In this document: positions 17,969 through 26,209 of the stretch, piece by piece
How the letters are laid out: the number at the start of each line of letters is the position of its first letter
Position numbering within the stretch: the stretch's first letter is position 1
NCBI RefSeq assembly: GCF_900403705.1
Contig: NZ_OUNR01000021.1
Location: 1 to 50,000, forward strand
Length of the DNA: 50,000 nt
Direction of reading: 5' to 3'
From: Nitrospira lenta
GTDB taxonomy: Bacteria; Nitrospirota; Nitrospiria; Nitrospirales; Nitrospiraceae
Translations under genes and position numbers: made by a program
Notes under the pieces: generated by a model
Told to the model about the DNA's origin: nothing
Seen by the model: the letters and a program-made list of their open reading frames with translations, nothing else
The model's database searches: none

Positions 17969-18925
17969 TTATGTCGACAGACGATAGACCCAACGATCAC
18001 GCTCGCGCCGTAAGTCCGCCTGCGCTCGTGCCTCCCGACCCATGGCAGACAGCCTCAACCCACTGAAAAACACCAGCGCCATCCCAATCATCGCGGCAAA
18101 CAAATACCCGAGTGGAACCCCAGGCCAAACCATCGCCTGTTCCGGCGCCTGCACCACGGCCCCTACCGCCGGCATCGTGCCTGCCAGTAGGACCTGATCG
18201 GCCGATTCCGTCATCGTTGCCGCACGATCGACCGCCGCCAGCAACGTCCCGAGCTGATATTGATTCACGCCCCACGCCTCTTCCAGCCCGGTCCTGGCCT
18301 GAGCCACATGAATAATCGCCAGGCCCAACTGCTCCTGCACCGCAGCCGCCCGAACGGCATAGTCCAGTCCGGCCTCCACAATCCAGCGACCGAGCAACGG
18401 TTGCCATGTCGCGATGAATGCCCCATGCATACGCTCTCCCAATAACTCCGCAGCGCCGATCATGTCGCGATTGTACGGAGCGTGCGCGTGATTCGCCGAC
18501 AGGATCCCGCTAAGCACGCCACGCCTGGTCCCATTCACGATGGAACGCCCCATGACCGCCTGGGCGCGAGCCGCGTGATCATCCGGCATCGTCGCCGCAC
18601 GGTCCATGATAAATCCAAGGGGGCCCCCGGGCATGGATTGCAGACTATAGTGTGCGAGCAACGCCTGGTCCCATTCCAATATCGCCTGGGCCGTAATGCG
18701 ATCGCTCTGTCGTTGCAGGATTGTACGATCGACGATGGCTTTCCCCAGGGCAGGCTGCAACCACACCATCCCGTCCACTGAACTGAAAAATGGCTCACTC
18801 ATCGCAGGCGGCGCGGCAACAAGGAAGGTGCCGGTCGTAGCCACGAAGAAAAACAGCGCGCCGAAGACAATGGCGCACAGGCCAAAGCCAACGATGATGT
18901 CGATACCGCTATAGCGATAGGTCAT
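17969..18925 (-). CDS. Hypothetical membrane protein with two anchors
   Basis: A 318-residue protein with a membrane segment at each end: residues 10-35 (IIVGFGLCAIVFGALFFFVA) and near residue 275-295 (LGYLFAAMIGMALVFFSGL), then a short basic tail. The long middle domain (about 240 residues) would lie in the periplasm and is mostly helical, with AILEWDQALLAHYSLQSM and two repeats of DRAATM. The start at 18925 is supported by AAAGGAGG six bases upstream; the open frame continues further without meaning. The layout recalls chemoreceptor or sensor sensing domains without an output domain. Family not recognised. Confidence 0.8.
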   Translation of the reverse strand: MTYRYSGIDIIVGFGLCAIVFGALFFFVATTGTFLVAAPPAMSEPFFSSVDGMVWLQPALGKAIVDRTILQRQSDRITAQAILEWDQALLAHYSLQSMPGGPLGFIMDRAATMPDDHAARAQAVMGRSIVNGTRRGVLSGILSANHAHAPYNRDMIGAAELLGERMHGAFIATWQPLLGRWIVEAGLDYAVRAAAVQEQLGLAIIHVAQARTGLEEAWGVNQYQLGTLLAAVDRAATMTESADQVLLAGTMPAVGAVVQAPEQAMVWPGVPLGYLFAAMIGMALVFFSGLRLSAMGREARAQADLRRERDRWVYRLST

Positions 18926-19840
18926 GACAACCTCCTTTCCGCCTCGGGCAATCAGGCCGTTGGTGGTGCGCCACAGGCCTGTGGACCCGATTCGGATAAC
19001 GCGATGTGGAGAAGCGGCGCCAAAAATGGCACCCGCTACGCGAGTCGCTGCATGACTGGCCGTTCGTCCGCTTGAGAGAGAGCCAACCGCCCGTCTGGTG
19101 GAATGAAAACACCCGGCAGGTCCGGACCGCTGGATTGAAGCTCCACGGAGGACCATAGCACCACCTACAGAATGAGGCGACTGCGAGAAGTTAGTATGAG
19201 CCTACGCCCCCGCCCAAACCTGATGCAAGGGCAGGCAGAGTCAGGCTAGGAGCCGGTCTACGCGAACAGTCTCTCCCCATTGATCCACGCTCAGCCTATG
19301 CATCTACGCAAACTCCGCCGTGTCGATGAGAGTCGGAGACATAATCGAACGATAGGCCGCAATACAGTTGAATCAGGAAATGAACCGTACAGCATCCGCT
19401 GAGGTTCCTGTCCCTGATTCAGAACTCCATCGAATCGATATGAGGGTGTGGGAAGGGTCTTTCATGAAAAATATTTTCATGAGCCCACGCCATCGAATCA
19501 CCGGCGCAACTCAAACCACACGTCCGGCTCCTCCTCTTCCGCGCGCCTTCAATAGAGCATCGGACACTCAGAATAGCCGAGTCACCGACAGTCACTGGTA
19601 CGCCAGCCATCATTCCACAGACAATCGAAGAGCCGGAAATGAGCTCCAGTAAACGCTCAGCGCCGATCGCATTGCACACCGCAGGCACAAAACGATCGTC
19701 TGAAGCCGCACTCCAGACGAAGCAACTCAGATATGCGCCCTTGTCTCAGCCAGCCTTCGCTCCTCCACAAATGAGCGAACCACGGGATGCGGACGCCCCA
19801 TCCATTTTTCACATGACCGACAAAATCCGAGCGGAAGTAA
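18926..19840. other. Long stretch without a convincing gene
   Basis: About 900 bases in which short open frames exist on both strands but none has a ribosome binding site together with protein-like composition or a recognisable domain. It separates the minus-strand membrane protein from the promoter of the Lys/Ala-rich micro-gene. Confidence 0.5.
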
Positions 19841-19869
19841 TTTACTCGCCGCGCAATCTCTGCTATACC
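19841..19869 (+). promoter_or_regulatory. Candidate promoter of the Lys/Ala-rich micro-gene
   Basis: TTTACT (19841-19846), a 17-base spacer and TATACC (19864-19869). Each hexamer matches four of six consensus positions at ideal spacing. It would start a transcript with a leader of about 40 bases. Confidence 0.45.
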
Positions 19870-19917
19870 TGTCACATCGACTCACAACTTTTTACATCGA
19901 AGGGGGGTGAAGTACTC

Positions 19918-19983
19918 ATGGCCACGAAGAAAGCAGCAGCGAAGAAGCCTGTAAAAAAGGCTGCCGCGAAGAAGAAGAAGTAG
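19918..19983 (+). CDS. Lys/Ala-rich micro-protein (21 aa), histone-tail-like
   Basis: A 21-residue peptide starting MATKKAAAKK and ending AAAKKKK, of which ten residues are Lys and eight Ala. Such sequences match the tails of bacterial histone-H1-like proteins and can bind nucleic acids by charge. A purine-rich GGGGGGTGAAG lies before the ATG, and a promoter-like pair lies 50 bases upstream. A hairpin follows the stop by nine bases. A second, truncated copy with the same 5' context lies 545 bases downstream, which argues that this is a real gene unit. Function is unproven; nucleoid or RNA binding is inference. Confidence 0.65.
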   Translation: MATKKAAAKKPVKKAAAKKKK

Positions 19984-19992
19984 TCGCACCAT

Positions 19993-20020
19993 GAGGAGGC
20001 GACGGTCACGTCGCCTCCTC
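19993..20020 (+). terminator. Hairpin after the micro-gene
   Basis: A perfect 11-base-pair stem, GAGGAGGCGAC paired with GTCGCCTCCTC, loop GGTCAC. It is followed by GCCTCTCT and a run of nine C, not T, so it may stabilise the mRNA rather than terminate it. It is the partner of the hairpin at 20409-20436. Confidence 0.6.
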
Positions 20021-20408
20021 GCCTCTCTCCCCCCCCCGCATTCTCTCAACCCCGACTCCCGCAATTCCGAAACGCAGTTCGAATCAGATTTCTCCATTCA
20101 CTTTTTCTTCGACATGTTTCCGCCGACTCGATCGTCGCCCCCTTCATCCGATCACACCTCTCCATCAGTGACTCTCCCTCCATGTCCCGTCCACTACACC
20201 CCGAAAGCTCCCAACCGATTCAGCATCGAACACTCTCGACCGCGTCTTGTCGAACCCGCCAGGGAATCCTAGTGCAATAGAATGCAGAGAGAGGGTTCGG
20301 ATCAGAAACCAGATAGATGAACTTACTGCGGGGAGAAGAGCTGCCTCTTGCTGGGGAACTGGCAGAGATGAAGGAAAGTGGGGCAAGAATGCCACAACAC
20401 AAAAAAAA
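20021..20408. other. Intergenic stretch without a gene
   Basis: Nearly 400 bases with a C9 run near the start and an A8 run at the end. No frame has protein-like features. It separates the two hairpins. Confidence 0.5.
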
Positions 20409-20436
20409 GGGGAGGTGATGGCCACATCACCTCCCC
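20409..20436 (-). terminator. Second hairpin, terminator-like on the minus strand
   Basis: A perfect 11-base-pair stem, GGGGAGGTGAT paired with ATCACCTCCCC, loop GGCCAC. On the minus strand it is followed directly by eight T, which makes a textbook intrinsic terminator, though no minus-strand gene is evident to its right. It matches the hairpin at 19993-20020 apart from compensatory pair changes. Confidence 0.65.
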
Positions 20437-20462
20437 GACTTCCGACCGCCGGGTGAAGACCC

Positions 20463-20495
20463 ATGGCGACCAAGAAAGCAGCAAGGGGATTTTAG
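20463..20495 (+). pseudogene. Truncated second copy of the Lys/Ala-rich micro-gene
   Basis: The frame encodes MATKKAARGF and then TAG. Its first 24 bases and the upstream GGGTGAAG match the micro-gene at 19918 except for a few changes, mostly at third codon positions. After the seventh codon the similarity stops and a stop codon follows. This looks like a decayed or recombined duplicate; a 10-residue product is unlikely to be functional. Confidence 0.55.
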
Positions 20496-20741
20496 CACGA
20501 ACGGGCCAGAGAAAACACGATAGAAAAATACTTAATTTTTCATCGTATTTTCAATCTGTTAGATTAACATGGCCGAATAATTCCGTCTTGAACGAAGAAG
20601 AGAATGCAGAACTGACTCTCAGGTTCTCGCCAAGGACCTGAGGCCGGAACTGCACTCCCAAAATACAGGCCGAGGTCATAACGAGACGATTTGGAGTAGA
20701 ATCCAGACCCGATAGAGGCCTATTGCTTGGAGATCGGCTGA

Positions 20742-21809
20742 ATGCTCTTAACACCGGAAGCTCAACGTCGGAACCAACGACAAGCACTCACAGCAACCCT
20801 CCTGGTAGCCGGAACGGCAGGATGGCTGACCTGGCTCATTCCTCCGCTATGGCCTCTGCTTGGACTCTCTCCCGTCACCTACTGGTGGGTACGGCGGCCC
20901 TACGTTCGTCGAATGACGATACTGCGGCAACCGTTTCCCGGAGAGCAGGAGGAGATACTTCGTACACATGTGGCTTTTTTCCTAGCACTCGATGAGCCGG
21001 GCAAGATCAGGTTCCGGCAACTGATGCAAATCTTTCTCGATGAAGTTCAGATCACCGGCATTCGCACTGATGTGGACGAAACCGTTCGCGTATTGGTTGC
21101 AGCGAGTGCCGTCATCCCGGTCTTTGGATTCCATGACTGGGAATACCATCGGCTGCGTGAAGTGCTGATCTATCCGGATGCCTTCGATGACGCCTATCAG
21201 ACTCGCGGCGGGTCGAACGAACACATTCTGGGCATGGTCGGCCTACATCATTTGAGCGGGGTAATGATTCTCTCAAAGCCGGCGTTACTGGCGGGATTTT
21301 CTTCGCAACCCGGCACACAGAACGTGGGCGTGCACGAATTTGCGCACCTCGTCGAACAAGAAGCCGGCGAATATGGGCTGCCGCCTGAAGTTCCCTGGAT
21401 GGCGGTTCGGCAGTGGGCCAGGTACGTGGCCCGGGAACTGGCCCACCCTTCTTCCCGCCGTACCCATATCAACAATTATGCCTATACGAACGAACACGAA
21501 TTCTTCGCAGTGCTGGCCGAGTACTTCTTCACTTCACCCGACCTATTGAAACAACGCGATCCCGCCCTCTATACCCTCTTGCGAGACCTCTTCCATCAGG
21601 ACACCGAAGCGCTCCTCCCCACCCTCCCCTGGCGCCGTCGGGGACTCAGCCGCAACGCACCCTGTCCCTGCGGCAGCGGGGACAAATATAAACATTGTTG
21701 TTTGAAGAAGGCGGGAACAAACAGCAGGAGCACAGAATCCAAGGCCAACGCCCCAAACACACAGACAAACGCGCCTCCTCAGGATACGGACACGCCCTTC
21801 ACCACATAG
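20742..21809 (+). CDS. MtfA-like zinc peptidase with C-terminal SEC-C motif
   Basis: A 355-residue protein related to MtfA (M90 family), the E. coli peptidase that also binds the glucose repressor Mlc. Residues 15-50 form hydrophobic segments (TATLLVAGTAGWLTWLIPPLWPLLGL) not typical of the soluble E. coli protein. The zinc motif VGVHEFAHLVE is near residue 203, followed by NEHEFFAVLAEYFFTSPDLL with the third ligand. The C-terminus carries a SEC-C zinc motif, NAPCPCGSGDKYKHCCLKK, as in SecA, and then a polar tail. GGAG lies nine bases before the ATG. The last 31 bases overlap the end of the opposite-strand ATP-grasp gene. The SEC-C fusion suggests recruitment to a protein or nucleic-acid partner (inference). 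Confidence 0.85.
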   Translation: MLLTPEAQRRNQRQALTATLLVAGTAGWLTWLIPPLWPLLGLSPVTYWWVRRPYVRRMTILRQPFPGEQEEILRTHVAFFLALDEPGKIRFRQLMQIFLDEVQITGIRTDVDETVRVLVAASAVIPVFGFHDWEYHRLREVLIYPDAFDDAYQTRGGSNEHILGMVGLHHLSGVMILSKPALLAGFSSQPGTQNVGVHEFAHLVEQEAGEYGLPPEVPWMAVRQWARYVARELAHPSSRRTHINNYAYTNEHEFFAVLAEYFFTSPDLLKQRDPALYTLLRDLFHQDTEALLPTLPWRRRGLSRNAPCPCGSGDKYKHCCLKKAGTNSRSTESKANAPNTQTNAPPQDTDTPFTT

Positions 21810-22924
21810 TGCGGCACGAAGCGGCTCTGGTTCCCATGGATCAACCCGCGATCCTCTCGAATACCAATCCCCGCCGGCTCATCCCCAATCACCCAGGACC
21901 CAATGACCGGATGCCATCCCTCAAATGCCGGCAACGACACATACTGTTGAAAGACTGAGGTCTCCGCATCATAGGGCCCGGGTGTTGTCAGCACCTGATC
22001 CCCGTTCACAATCGAAATATTGGCGCCTTCACGCGACCAAAATGGTTTCCGGACATAGGCGGTGCAATCCCCTGGTCCTGAACAGAAGGCGGGCAATAGA
22101 TTCTGGTGATCGGGATACCACTCCCACAACAATGCCAACAGACCTTTGTGACTGAGCACCTGTTTCCACGCCGGTTCCAGTACCAGCATCGAAGACCTGG
22201 ATAGGTCCACGGCAAAGGCGTCCTGACAGAGCCATTCCCAGGGATAGAGCTTGAAGAGCACCGAGATGGGTTCGTTGCGGCCATCCACGAACCGCCGACG
22301 GCCTGGCACCCACCCGACCTGCTCAATGGGCAGCGTCTGCACCCGCCACCCGGCTTGAGTCGCCGTATCGGCCAGATAGATCACCGTCTGCCGGTCTTCG
22401 TCACTCTGATCCAAGCAGACCAGATGGAGCAGATCGGATGAGGCCTGTCCTCGAATTGCTCCCCACTGCCCGATCAACCGCTCATGCAGGCTATTGAATT
22501 GATCCGCCTCCGGACAGATCTCTCGCTGCCATCCCCACTGCCCGACCGCCGCTTCAATCAAAGAAGTCGGCGTATCGGCGTTGTACTCCAGCAGTTTCGG
22601 CACCCCCACCCCGTCATACCAAAAATCAAACCGTCCATAGAGCGACGGCTCCTGCCGCTCCCACGACTCAATGATGCGCGGTCGCCAACCTTCAGGAATC
22701 CGGAGATCGGCAAAGCGATCCTCGCGGATGATCCGCTCAACCGCATCGACACAGAGCCGATGCAGTGAAACCGTGGCGGATTCCAGGCAATCGATCTGTT
22801 GTGGAGAAAACTCATAGGCCACATCCTCTCGCCAATACCCTCCATCCTCACTGTGATAGGTGAGACCAATCCGGTCGAGTTGCGCAGGCCAATCAGCTCG
22901 CGGCGGCATCGCACGGCGATACAT
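21779..22924 (-). CDS. Glutathionylspermidine synthase-like ATP-grasp protein
   Basis: A 381-residue homologue of the C-terminal synthetase half of glutathionylspermidine synthase, similar to E. coli YgiC/YjfC, which make amide bonds using ATP. Typical segments are YWREDVAYEFSPQQ, LYGRFDFWYDG, LLEYNADTPTSLIE, FKLYPWEWL, EPAWKQVLSHKGLLALLWE, YVRKPFWSREGANI and IGSWVIGDEPAGIGIRE. No amidase domain is fused. Biochemical substrates of the YgiC/YjfC group are not well defined; short peptides are plausible. The start lies two bases after the stop of an 87-residue gene, forming a tight operon. The 3' end overlaps the MtfA-like gene convergently. Confidence 0.92.
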   Translation of the reverse strand: MYRRAMPPRADWPAQLDRIGLTYHSEDGGYWREDVAYEFSPQQIDCLESATVSLHRLCVDAVERIIREDRFADLRIPEGWRPRIIESWERQEPSLYGRFDFWYDGVGVPKLLEYNADTPTSLIEAAVGQWGWQREICPEADQFNSLHERLIGQWGAIRGQASSDLLHLVCLDQSDEDRQTVIYLADTATQAGWRVQTLPIEQVGWVPGRRRFVDGRNEPISVLFKLYPWEWLCQDAFAVDLSRSSMLVLEPAWKQVLSHKGLLALLWEWYPDHQNLLPAFCSGPGDCTAYVRKPFWSREGANISIVNGDQVLTTPGPYDAETSVFQQYVSLPAFEGWHPVIGSWVIGDEPAGIGIREDRGLIHGNQSRFVPHYVVKGVSVS

Positions 22925-22926
22925 AC

Positions 22927-23190
22927 CTATCGCCCCTCTTCCGGTTTATAGAATGATCCGCCGGTCCGGCCAAACCCGCCTCTTTCACACTCGTCCATCA
23001 CCCCGTCATCAGGAATGCCGTTGGCCGGGCCGGGATCCGGCATCGTATCGGCACGATGCCCGGCCGCGATCCAGACCATCTCCCCCATGCCGTCGGCTAT
23101 CGCCGCCAGACTCACCCGCACCTCAATTGATTGCCGCAGACGAGGAGCCACCACACCGGGCAACGGCCCATCCGGCCATTTCTTTACCAT
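22927..23190 (-). CDS. Small protein co-transcribed with the ATP-grasp gene
   Basis: An 87-residue protein ending two bases before the ATP-grasp start codon, with AAAGG six bases before its own ATG. The N-terminal half looks folded (PGVVAPRLRQSIEVRVSLAAIADGMGEMVWIAAG); the C-terminal half is Gly/Asp/Pro-rich and acidic (DTMPDPGPANGIPDDGVMDE), ending in GGSFYKPEEGR. YgiC-type ligases often sit beside a small partner that may be their substrate, and a flexible tail would suit a ligation target; this is inference. Family not recognised. Confidence 0.7.
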   Translation of the reverse strand: MVKKWPDGPLPGVVAPRLRQSIEVRVSLAAIADGMGEMVWIAAGHRADTMPDPGPANGIPDDGVMDECERGGFGRTGGSFYKPEEGR

Positions 23191-23368
23191 GGAGACCTTT
23201 CACACAAAAAAACAGGAAAACAAGGAAGGGACAGAGAGGCGGACTGACGCTCACAGCCTACGGGAACATCTTACACGGATTCTCGACAGGCAAGGTGGGC
23301 CAAATGCACGAACGTGCTGAGGGAAATCGACAGACTCGATAACCCGGTTCTTCCCGGTGCGGGAACCG

Positions 23369-23530
23369 TTACGAAACGCCCAGCACGTCTCGGAAGACTC
23401 CGGCAAGATCGTGGAGTGCGTTCTCTCCGTCGCCGACATAGACCGAGCCGTGCATCGTCGCCAGGGGATTGGGCTGGAGCGCTGCCAGCCGTTTCAACGT
23501 CGTATTCATGAACAGATCATAGAGGATGGG
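23369..23530 (-). pseudogene. C-terminal remnant of an MBL-fold hydrolase
   Basis: A frame of about 53 residues bounded by stops, containing LKRLAALQPNPLATMHGS followed by VYVGDGENALHDLAGV. This matches the last segment of metallo-beta-lactamase-fold hydrolases, where RLAALxPxxLAxMHGSxxxGDG precedes the end of the protein. The catalytic HxHxDH part is not present upstream on this strand, so this looks like a gene remnant. An internal ATG (23509) could give a 46-residue peptide. It lies in the gap between the 87-residue gene and the Tim44-like gene. Confidence 0.5.
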
Positions 23531-23676
23531 TCACGCCACAAAAACGACTAAGAAGCGGCGTGACCAGCGGATGCAATCCCGTCGGTTCTCGAATAAACCG
23601 CCTTCTCGATCCCGTTACTGTTAAGATGACACAGCTCATTCCGTTAGTCTCTCGCATTGATTGAAAGGAATCGCAC

Positions 23677-24699
23677 TTGAATACAACAAAAGTCATCGCA
23701 TCATGCATCGTACTTGCGCTCATCGGAACTCCGGCCATCTCCTTGGCAAAAGCCAGAGGCGGATCCGGCGGAGGCTTTTCCGGCGGGTCACGGAGCAGCA
23801 GCGCCTCAGGCAACATCGGCAGCCGCGGTTCACGCACCCACGACCAGAACGGCGCCCAGCCGATTCAACAGTCGGCGACCCCAAAGCCGGCCACAGCCAC
23901 CCCGCCATCGACCGCAACAAGCCCGTCCCCCGCAGCCCAGCCGACACCGGCATCGCAACCATCCTTCTTGCAGCGCAATCCCCTCCTGGCCGGGATCGCC
24001 GGCGGCCTCGCCGGATCCTGGATCGGTCACATGCTCTTCGACGCCACGGAGAGCAGCGCAAAAACCAACGAAGCCGGCGACGCCGCTACTCAGACAGCCG
24101 GCGCATCCAGCAACAACGGCCTGCTCCTTTTCCTCATGGTCCTCGGAGCCGCCGCCGCTTATTATTTCCTGAAAGTCCGGCGAACGCCCGCCCCAGTGTT
24201 GTCCGGCATCACGCGGAGCAGCGCCGTCACCGGAAGCCTCTTGGCAGAATCCTCAACCGCCACCTTTCGGCCCGCGACGACTGATCTCGATATCACCATC
24301 GCGGACAAAGCAGCCTTTCAGCAACTCCTAACCGACATTCAGACCGCCTGGAGCAAGCAAGACCTGGCCGAACTGAAACACTTCGTCACACCGGAAATGC
24401 TCACCTACTTCAGTACCGCCTTAGCCGAGAATGTCAGCCTGGACATCGAAAACCGTGTGGAAGATGTCGTACTCGGACGAGCGGACGTCCGGGAAGCCTG
24501 GACCGAAAGCGCGATGCAGTACGCTACGGTGGGGCTTCACTGGAGCGCCCGCGACTATACCGTCTCAACCAAGAAGCAACGTGGAGAGCCGGGCTATCTC
24601 ATCGAAGGCAGCGACGAGACACCGGCCGAGTCGAGTGAAGTCTGGACCTTTGTGCGATTCCAGAACGGCAAGTGGCTCCTGTCAGCGATCCAACAGTAA
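23677..24699 (+). CDS. Exported Tim44-domain protein
   Basis: A 340-residue protein with a signal peptide (KVIASCIVLALIGTPAISLA), a Gly/Ser-rich stretch (GGSGGGFSGGSRSSS), a long Pro/Thr/Ala/Ser linker, a Gly-rich hydrophobic stretch (LLAGIAGGLAGSWIGHMLF), a membrane segment near residue 148-165, and a C-terminal Tim44-like domain (about 205-340) with LLTDIQTAWSKQDLAELKHFVTPEMLTYF and EVWTFVRFQNGKWLLSAIQQ. Tim44-like domains bind membranes and proteins; the exact bacterial role is unknown. The start is TTG at 23677, decided by AAAGGA seven bases upstream and by the signal peptide. A hairpin follows the stop. Confidence 0.88.
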   Translation: MNTTKVIASCIVLALIGTPAISLAKARGGSGGGFSGGSRSSSASGNIGSRGSRTHDQNGAQPIQQSATPKPATATPPSTATSPSPAAQPTPASQPSFLQRNPLLAGIAGGLAGSWIGHMLFDATESSAKTNEAGDAATQTAGASSNNGLLLFLMVLGAAAAYYFLKVRRTPAPVLSGITRSSAVTGSLLAESSTATFRPATTDLDITIADKAAFQQLLTDIQTAWSKQDLAELKHFVTPEMLTYFSTALAENVSLDIENRVEDVVLGRADVREAWTESAMQYATVGLHWSARDYTVSTKKQRGEPGYLIEGSDETPAESSEVWTFVRFQNGKWLLSAIQQ

Positions 24700-24717
24700 C
24701 CAGTAGCGGAACACGGC

Positions 24718-24744
24718 AAGGCCGGCGGATCACCCGCCGGCCTT
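24718..24744. terminator. Hairpin between convergent genes
   Basis: A perfect 11-base-pair stem (AAGGCCGGCGG and its complement) with a 5-base loop ATCAC. The stop codon of the minus-strand gene lies in the loop. No long T-run follows on either strand, so termination may be weak. Confidence 0.55.
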
Positions 24745-24957
24745 CTGCCAGATACACGGAGTCACGTAGTAGGCAACGAAGGAGAGGAGCACCCCGATGA
24801 CCGCGCCGAAGAGATTGGCCACATAGAGTCCGGCAAAGGGAGACAGGAACACAATCAGAATCATCGTCAGCGCGAGAGACCGATGGCCTTCATAGAACTG
24901 CCTGCGGCGCTCAGAGTTGAAGTATCCAGTGAAGGATGTGTCAGGGCGAATGGGCAT
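24730..24957 (-). CDS. Small two-pass membrane protein
   Basis: A 75-residue protein. A polar N-terminus (TSFTGYFNSERRRQFYEGHRS) is followed by two membrane segments (LALTMILIVFLSPFAGLYV and LFGAVIGVLLSFVAYYV). The start at 24957 is chosen as the first ATG with a plausible N-terminus, although its ribosome binding site is poor; the frame is open upstream. It faces the Tim44-like gene across a shared hairpin. Function unknown. Confidence 0.6.
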   Translation of the reverse strand: MPIRPDTSFTGYFNSERRRQFYEGHRSLALTMILIVFLSPFAGLYVANLFGAVIGVLLSFVAYYVTPCIWQKAGG

Positions 24958-25083
24958 AATTGCAGCAGGGAAAGAATCGAGCACTCGGCGTGGGCCCCGG
25001 AACGAAAAGACCGCAAGAACCGATGAGCGTCCTGGCAATATGGACACCTTCTCTCATAGGCACACCAAACCCGTCCTCGCGTC

Positions 25084-25647
25084 TCACTCCCGATAGGCAA
25101 AAGAAATCATCGGGGTCCAGTGCTCGTTCCCATACCCATCGATAAAACAGGCCCGTCCTTGTAACAGCTCCCCCTTCTGCCTGACCGGAGGAAGAATCAG
25201 CCAATCCGCCCGCCCTTCCGTCAACCCGCGTGACGGAATATCGGTATGACCGTATAGATACCCCTGAGCCTGTCGTACGAGGATATTTCCTTCAACCCGG
25301 TGGGACGTGGGGATGAACCAATACCGGGCCCCATAGACCACCAAAGAGGTCTTCGGCACCAAGACCGGCTCTGCGCTGATATTCGTAAAGAAAAACTCCC
25401 CGACCACCTGCATGCAGGGCGCGCCGTCCTTCTGCCCCATCTCCCACCACACATTGGCGGCCTGCGCCGGCAACACGACCAGCGTGCGTTTCGGCACCTT
25501 CCAATAGACCCGCGCCACGCGCGCATTGAGCGCATCCAACCATCCGCTCATCCTCAGCTGCCAGAGGCGATACAGACCGCGGGTCAGCACGACCAAACAG
25601 ACAACCGCCCCGATGAAAGCCAGGAATTGATCCAACCCGTCAACCAT
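25084..25647 (-). CDS. Membrane-anchored hypothetical protein
   Basis: About 187 residues with one N-terminal membrane segment (FLAFIGAVVCLVVLTRGLY), a basic amphipathic stretch, then a beta-rich domain with TLVVLPAQAANVWWEMG, VVGEFFFTNISAEPVLVPKTSLVVYG, YLYGHTDIPSRGLTEGRADWLILPP and a C-terminal DGYGNEHWTPMISFAYRE. The beta pattern resembles an immunoglobulin-like or C2-like sandwich. The start at 25647 has AGGA ten bases upstream; an in-frame ATG two codons earlier is equally possible. I do not recognise the family. Confidence 0.75.
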   Translation of the reverse strand: MVDGLDQFLAFIGAVVCLVVLTRGLYRLWQLRMSGWLDALNARVARVYWKVPKRTLVVLPAQAANVWWEMGQKDGAPCMQVVGEFFFTNISAEPVLVPKTSLVVYGARYWFIPTSHRVEGNILVRQAQGYLYGHTDIPSRGLTEGRADWLILPPVRQKGELLQGRACFIDGYGNEHWTPMISFAYRE

Positions 25648-25844
25648 ACCCATGCATCCTAGAGAAAACCCCGGCACCCGCTTCTCTCAAACCGGAGACG
25701 AAACCGCCGGGGGAATGTCCATACCAATTCTGCCTGCGGCCTGGCAACAACTATTTCGCCGGACGATGACGCTCACGCCGAATGAGCCTTGCACAAACTT
25801 GGAGTACCCCTCGAACCAGACGCGTACCCCAGTCACCACCCTCA

Positions 25845-26123
25845 TTAGCGCGGAAGCTCGTCCGACAAGAGGCGTTGTGCTTGAGTAATCGCCTTCAGCA
25901 AGGCAGTGCGTTCCTTGTGTCGTTGCTTCGAGGCCGGCACGCCCGCCACAAACCGTTCCGCCGCAGCCGTCAGATTCTGCAGCATTTCGGTCACATCCTC
26001 TGACGCAGGAACTTGCGACATCGACGCCGCACGGGCCAGCGCGAGCCTTCGCCGGGGCCCCACATACATCTGCGGCGCAACCGGATTATCCTTTTCCAAC
26101 TCAGGCCGTCGAAATACTCCCAT
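25845..26123 (-). CDS. Small hypothetical protein
   Basis: A 92-residue soluble, mostly helical and basic protein with a strong ribosome binding site (GAGGAGGGGG) before the ATG. It contains PRRRLALARAASM and a long C-terminal helix (MLQNLTAAAERFVAGVPASK). No signal, membrane segment or known motif. It is followed by 200 bases without a clear gene. Confidence 0.65.
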   Translation of the reverse strand: MGVFRRPELEKDNPVAPQMYVGPRRRLALARAASMSQVPASEDVTEMLQNLTAAAERFVAGVPASKQRHKERTALLKAITQAQRLLSDELPR

Positions 26124-26209
26124 GATTCCCCCTCCTCACGATCAGGCAATGAGCAATGACGCCCACTGTACTTGATTCCCAGCGAGAATGACATTGGGGG
26201 GCAAGAGGC

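Noticed and set aside
17660-17993. A 79-codon Gly-rich frame on the minus strand near 17754-17993
   Set aside because: It overlaps the better supported 55-residue membrane gene in another frame and has no ribosome binding site.
19639-19917. Upstream extension of the Lys/Ala micro-gene to a 114-codon frame
   Set aside because: The extension has no ribosome binding site, would include the candidate promoter, and differs sharply in composition from the MATKK part.
23661-24284. Long Arg/Pro-rich frames overlapping the Tim44-like gene
   Set aside because: They are out-of-frame readings of the low-complexity linker of the exported Tim44-domain protein.
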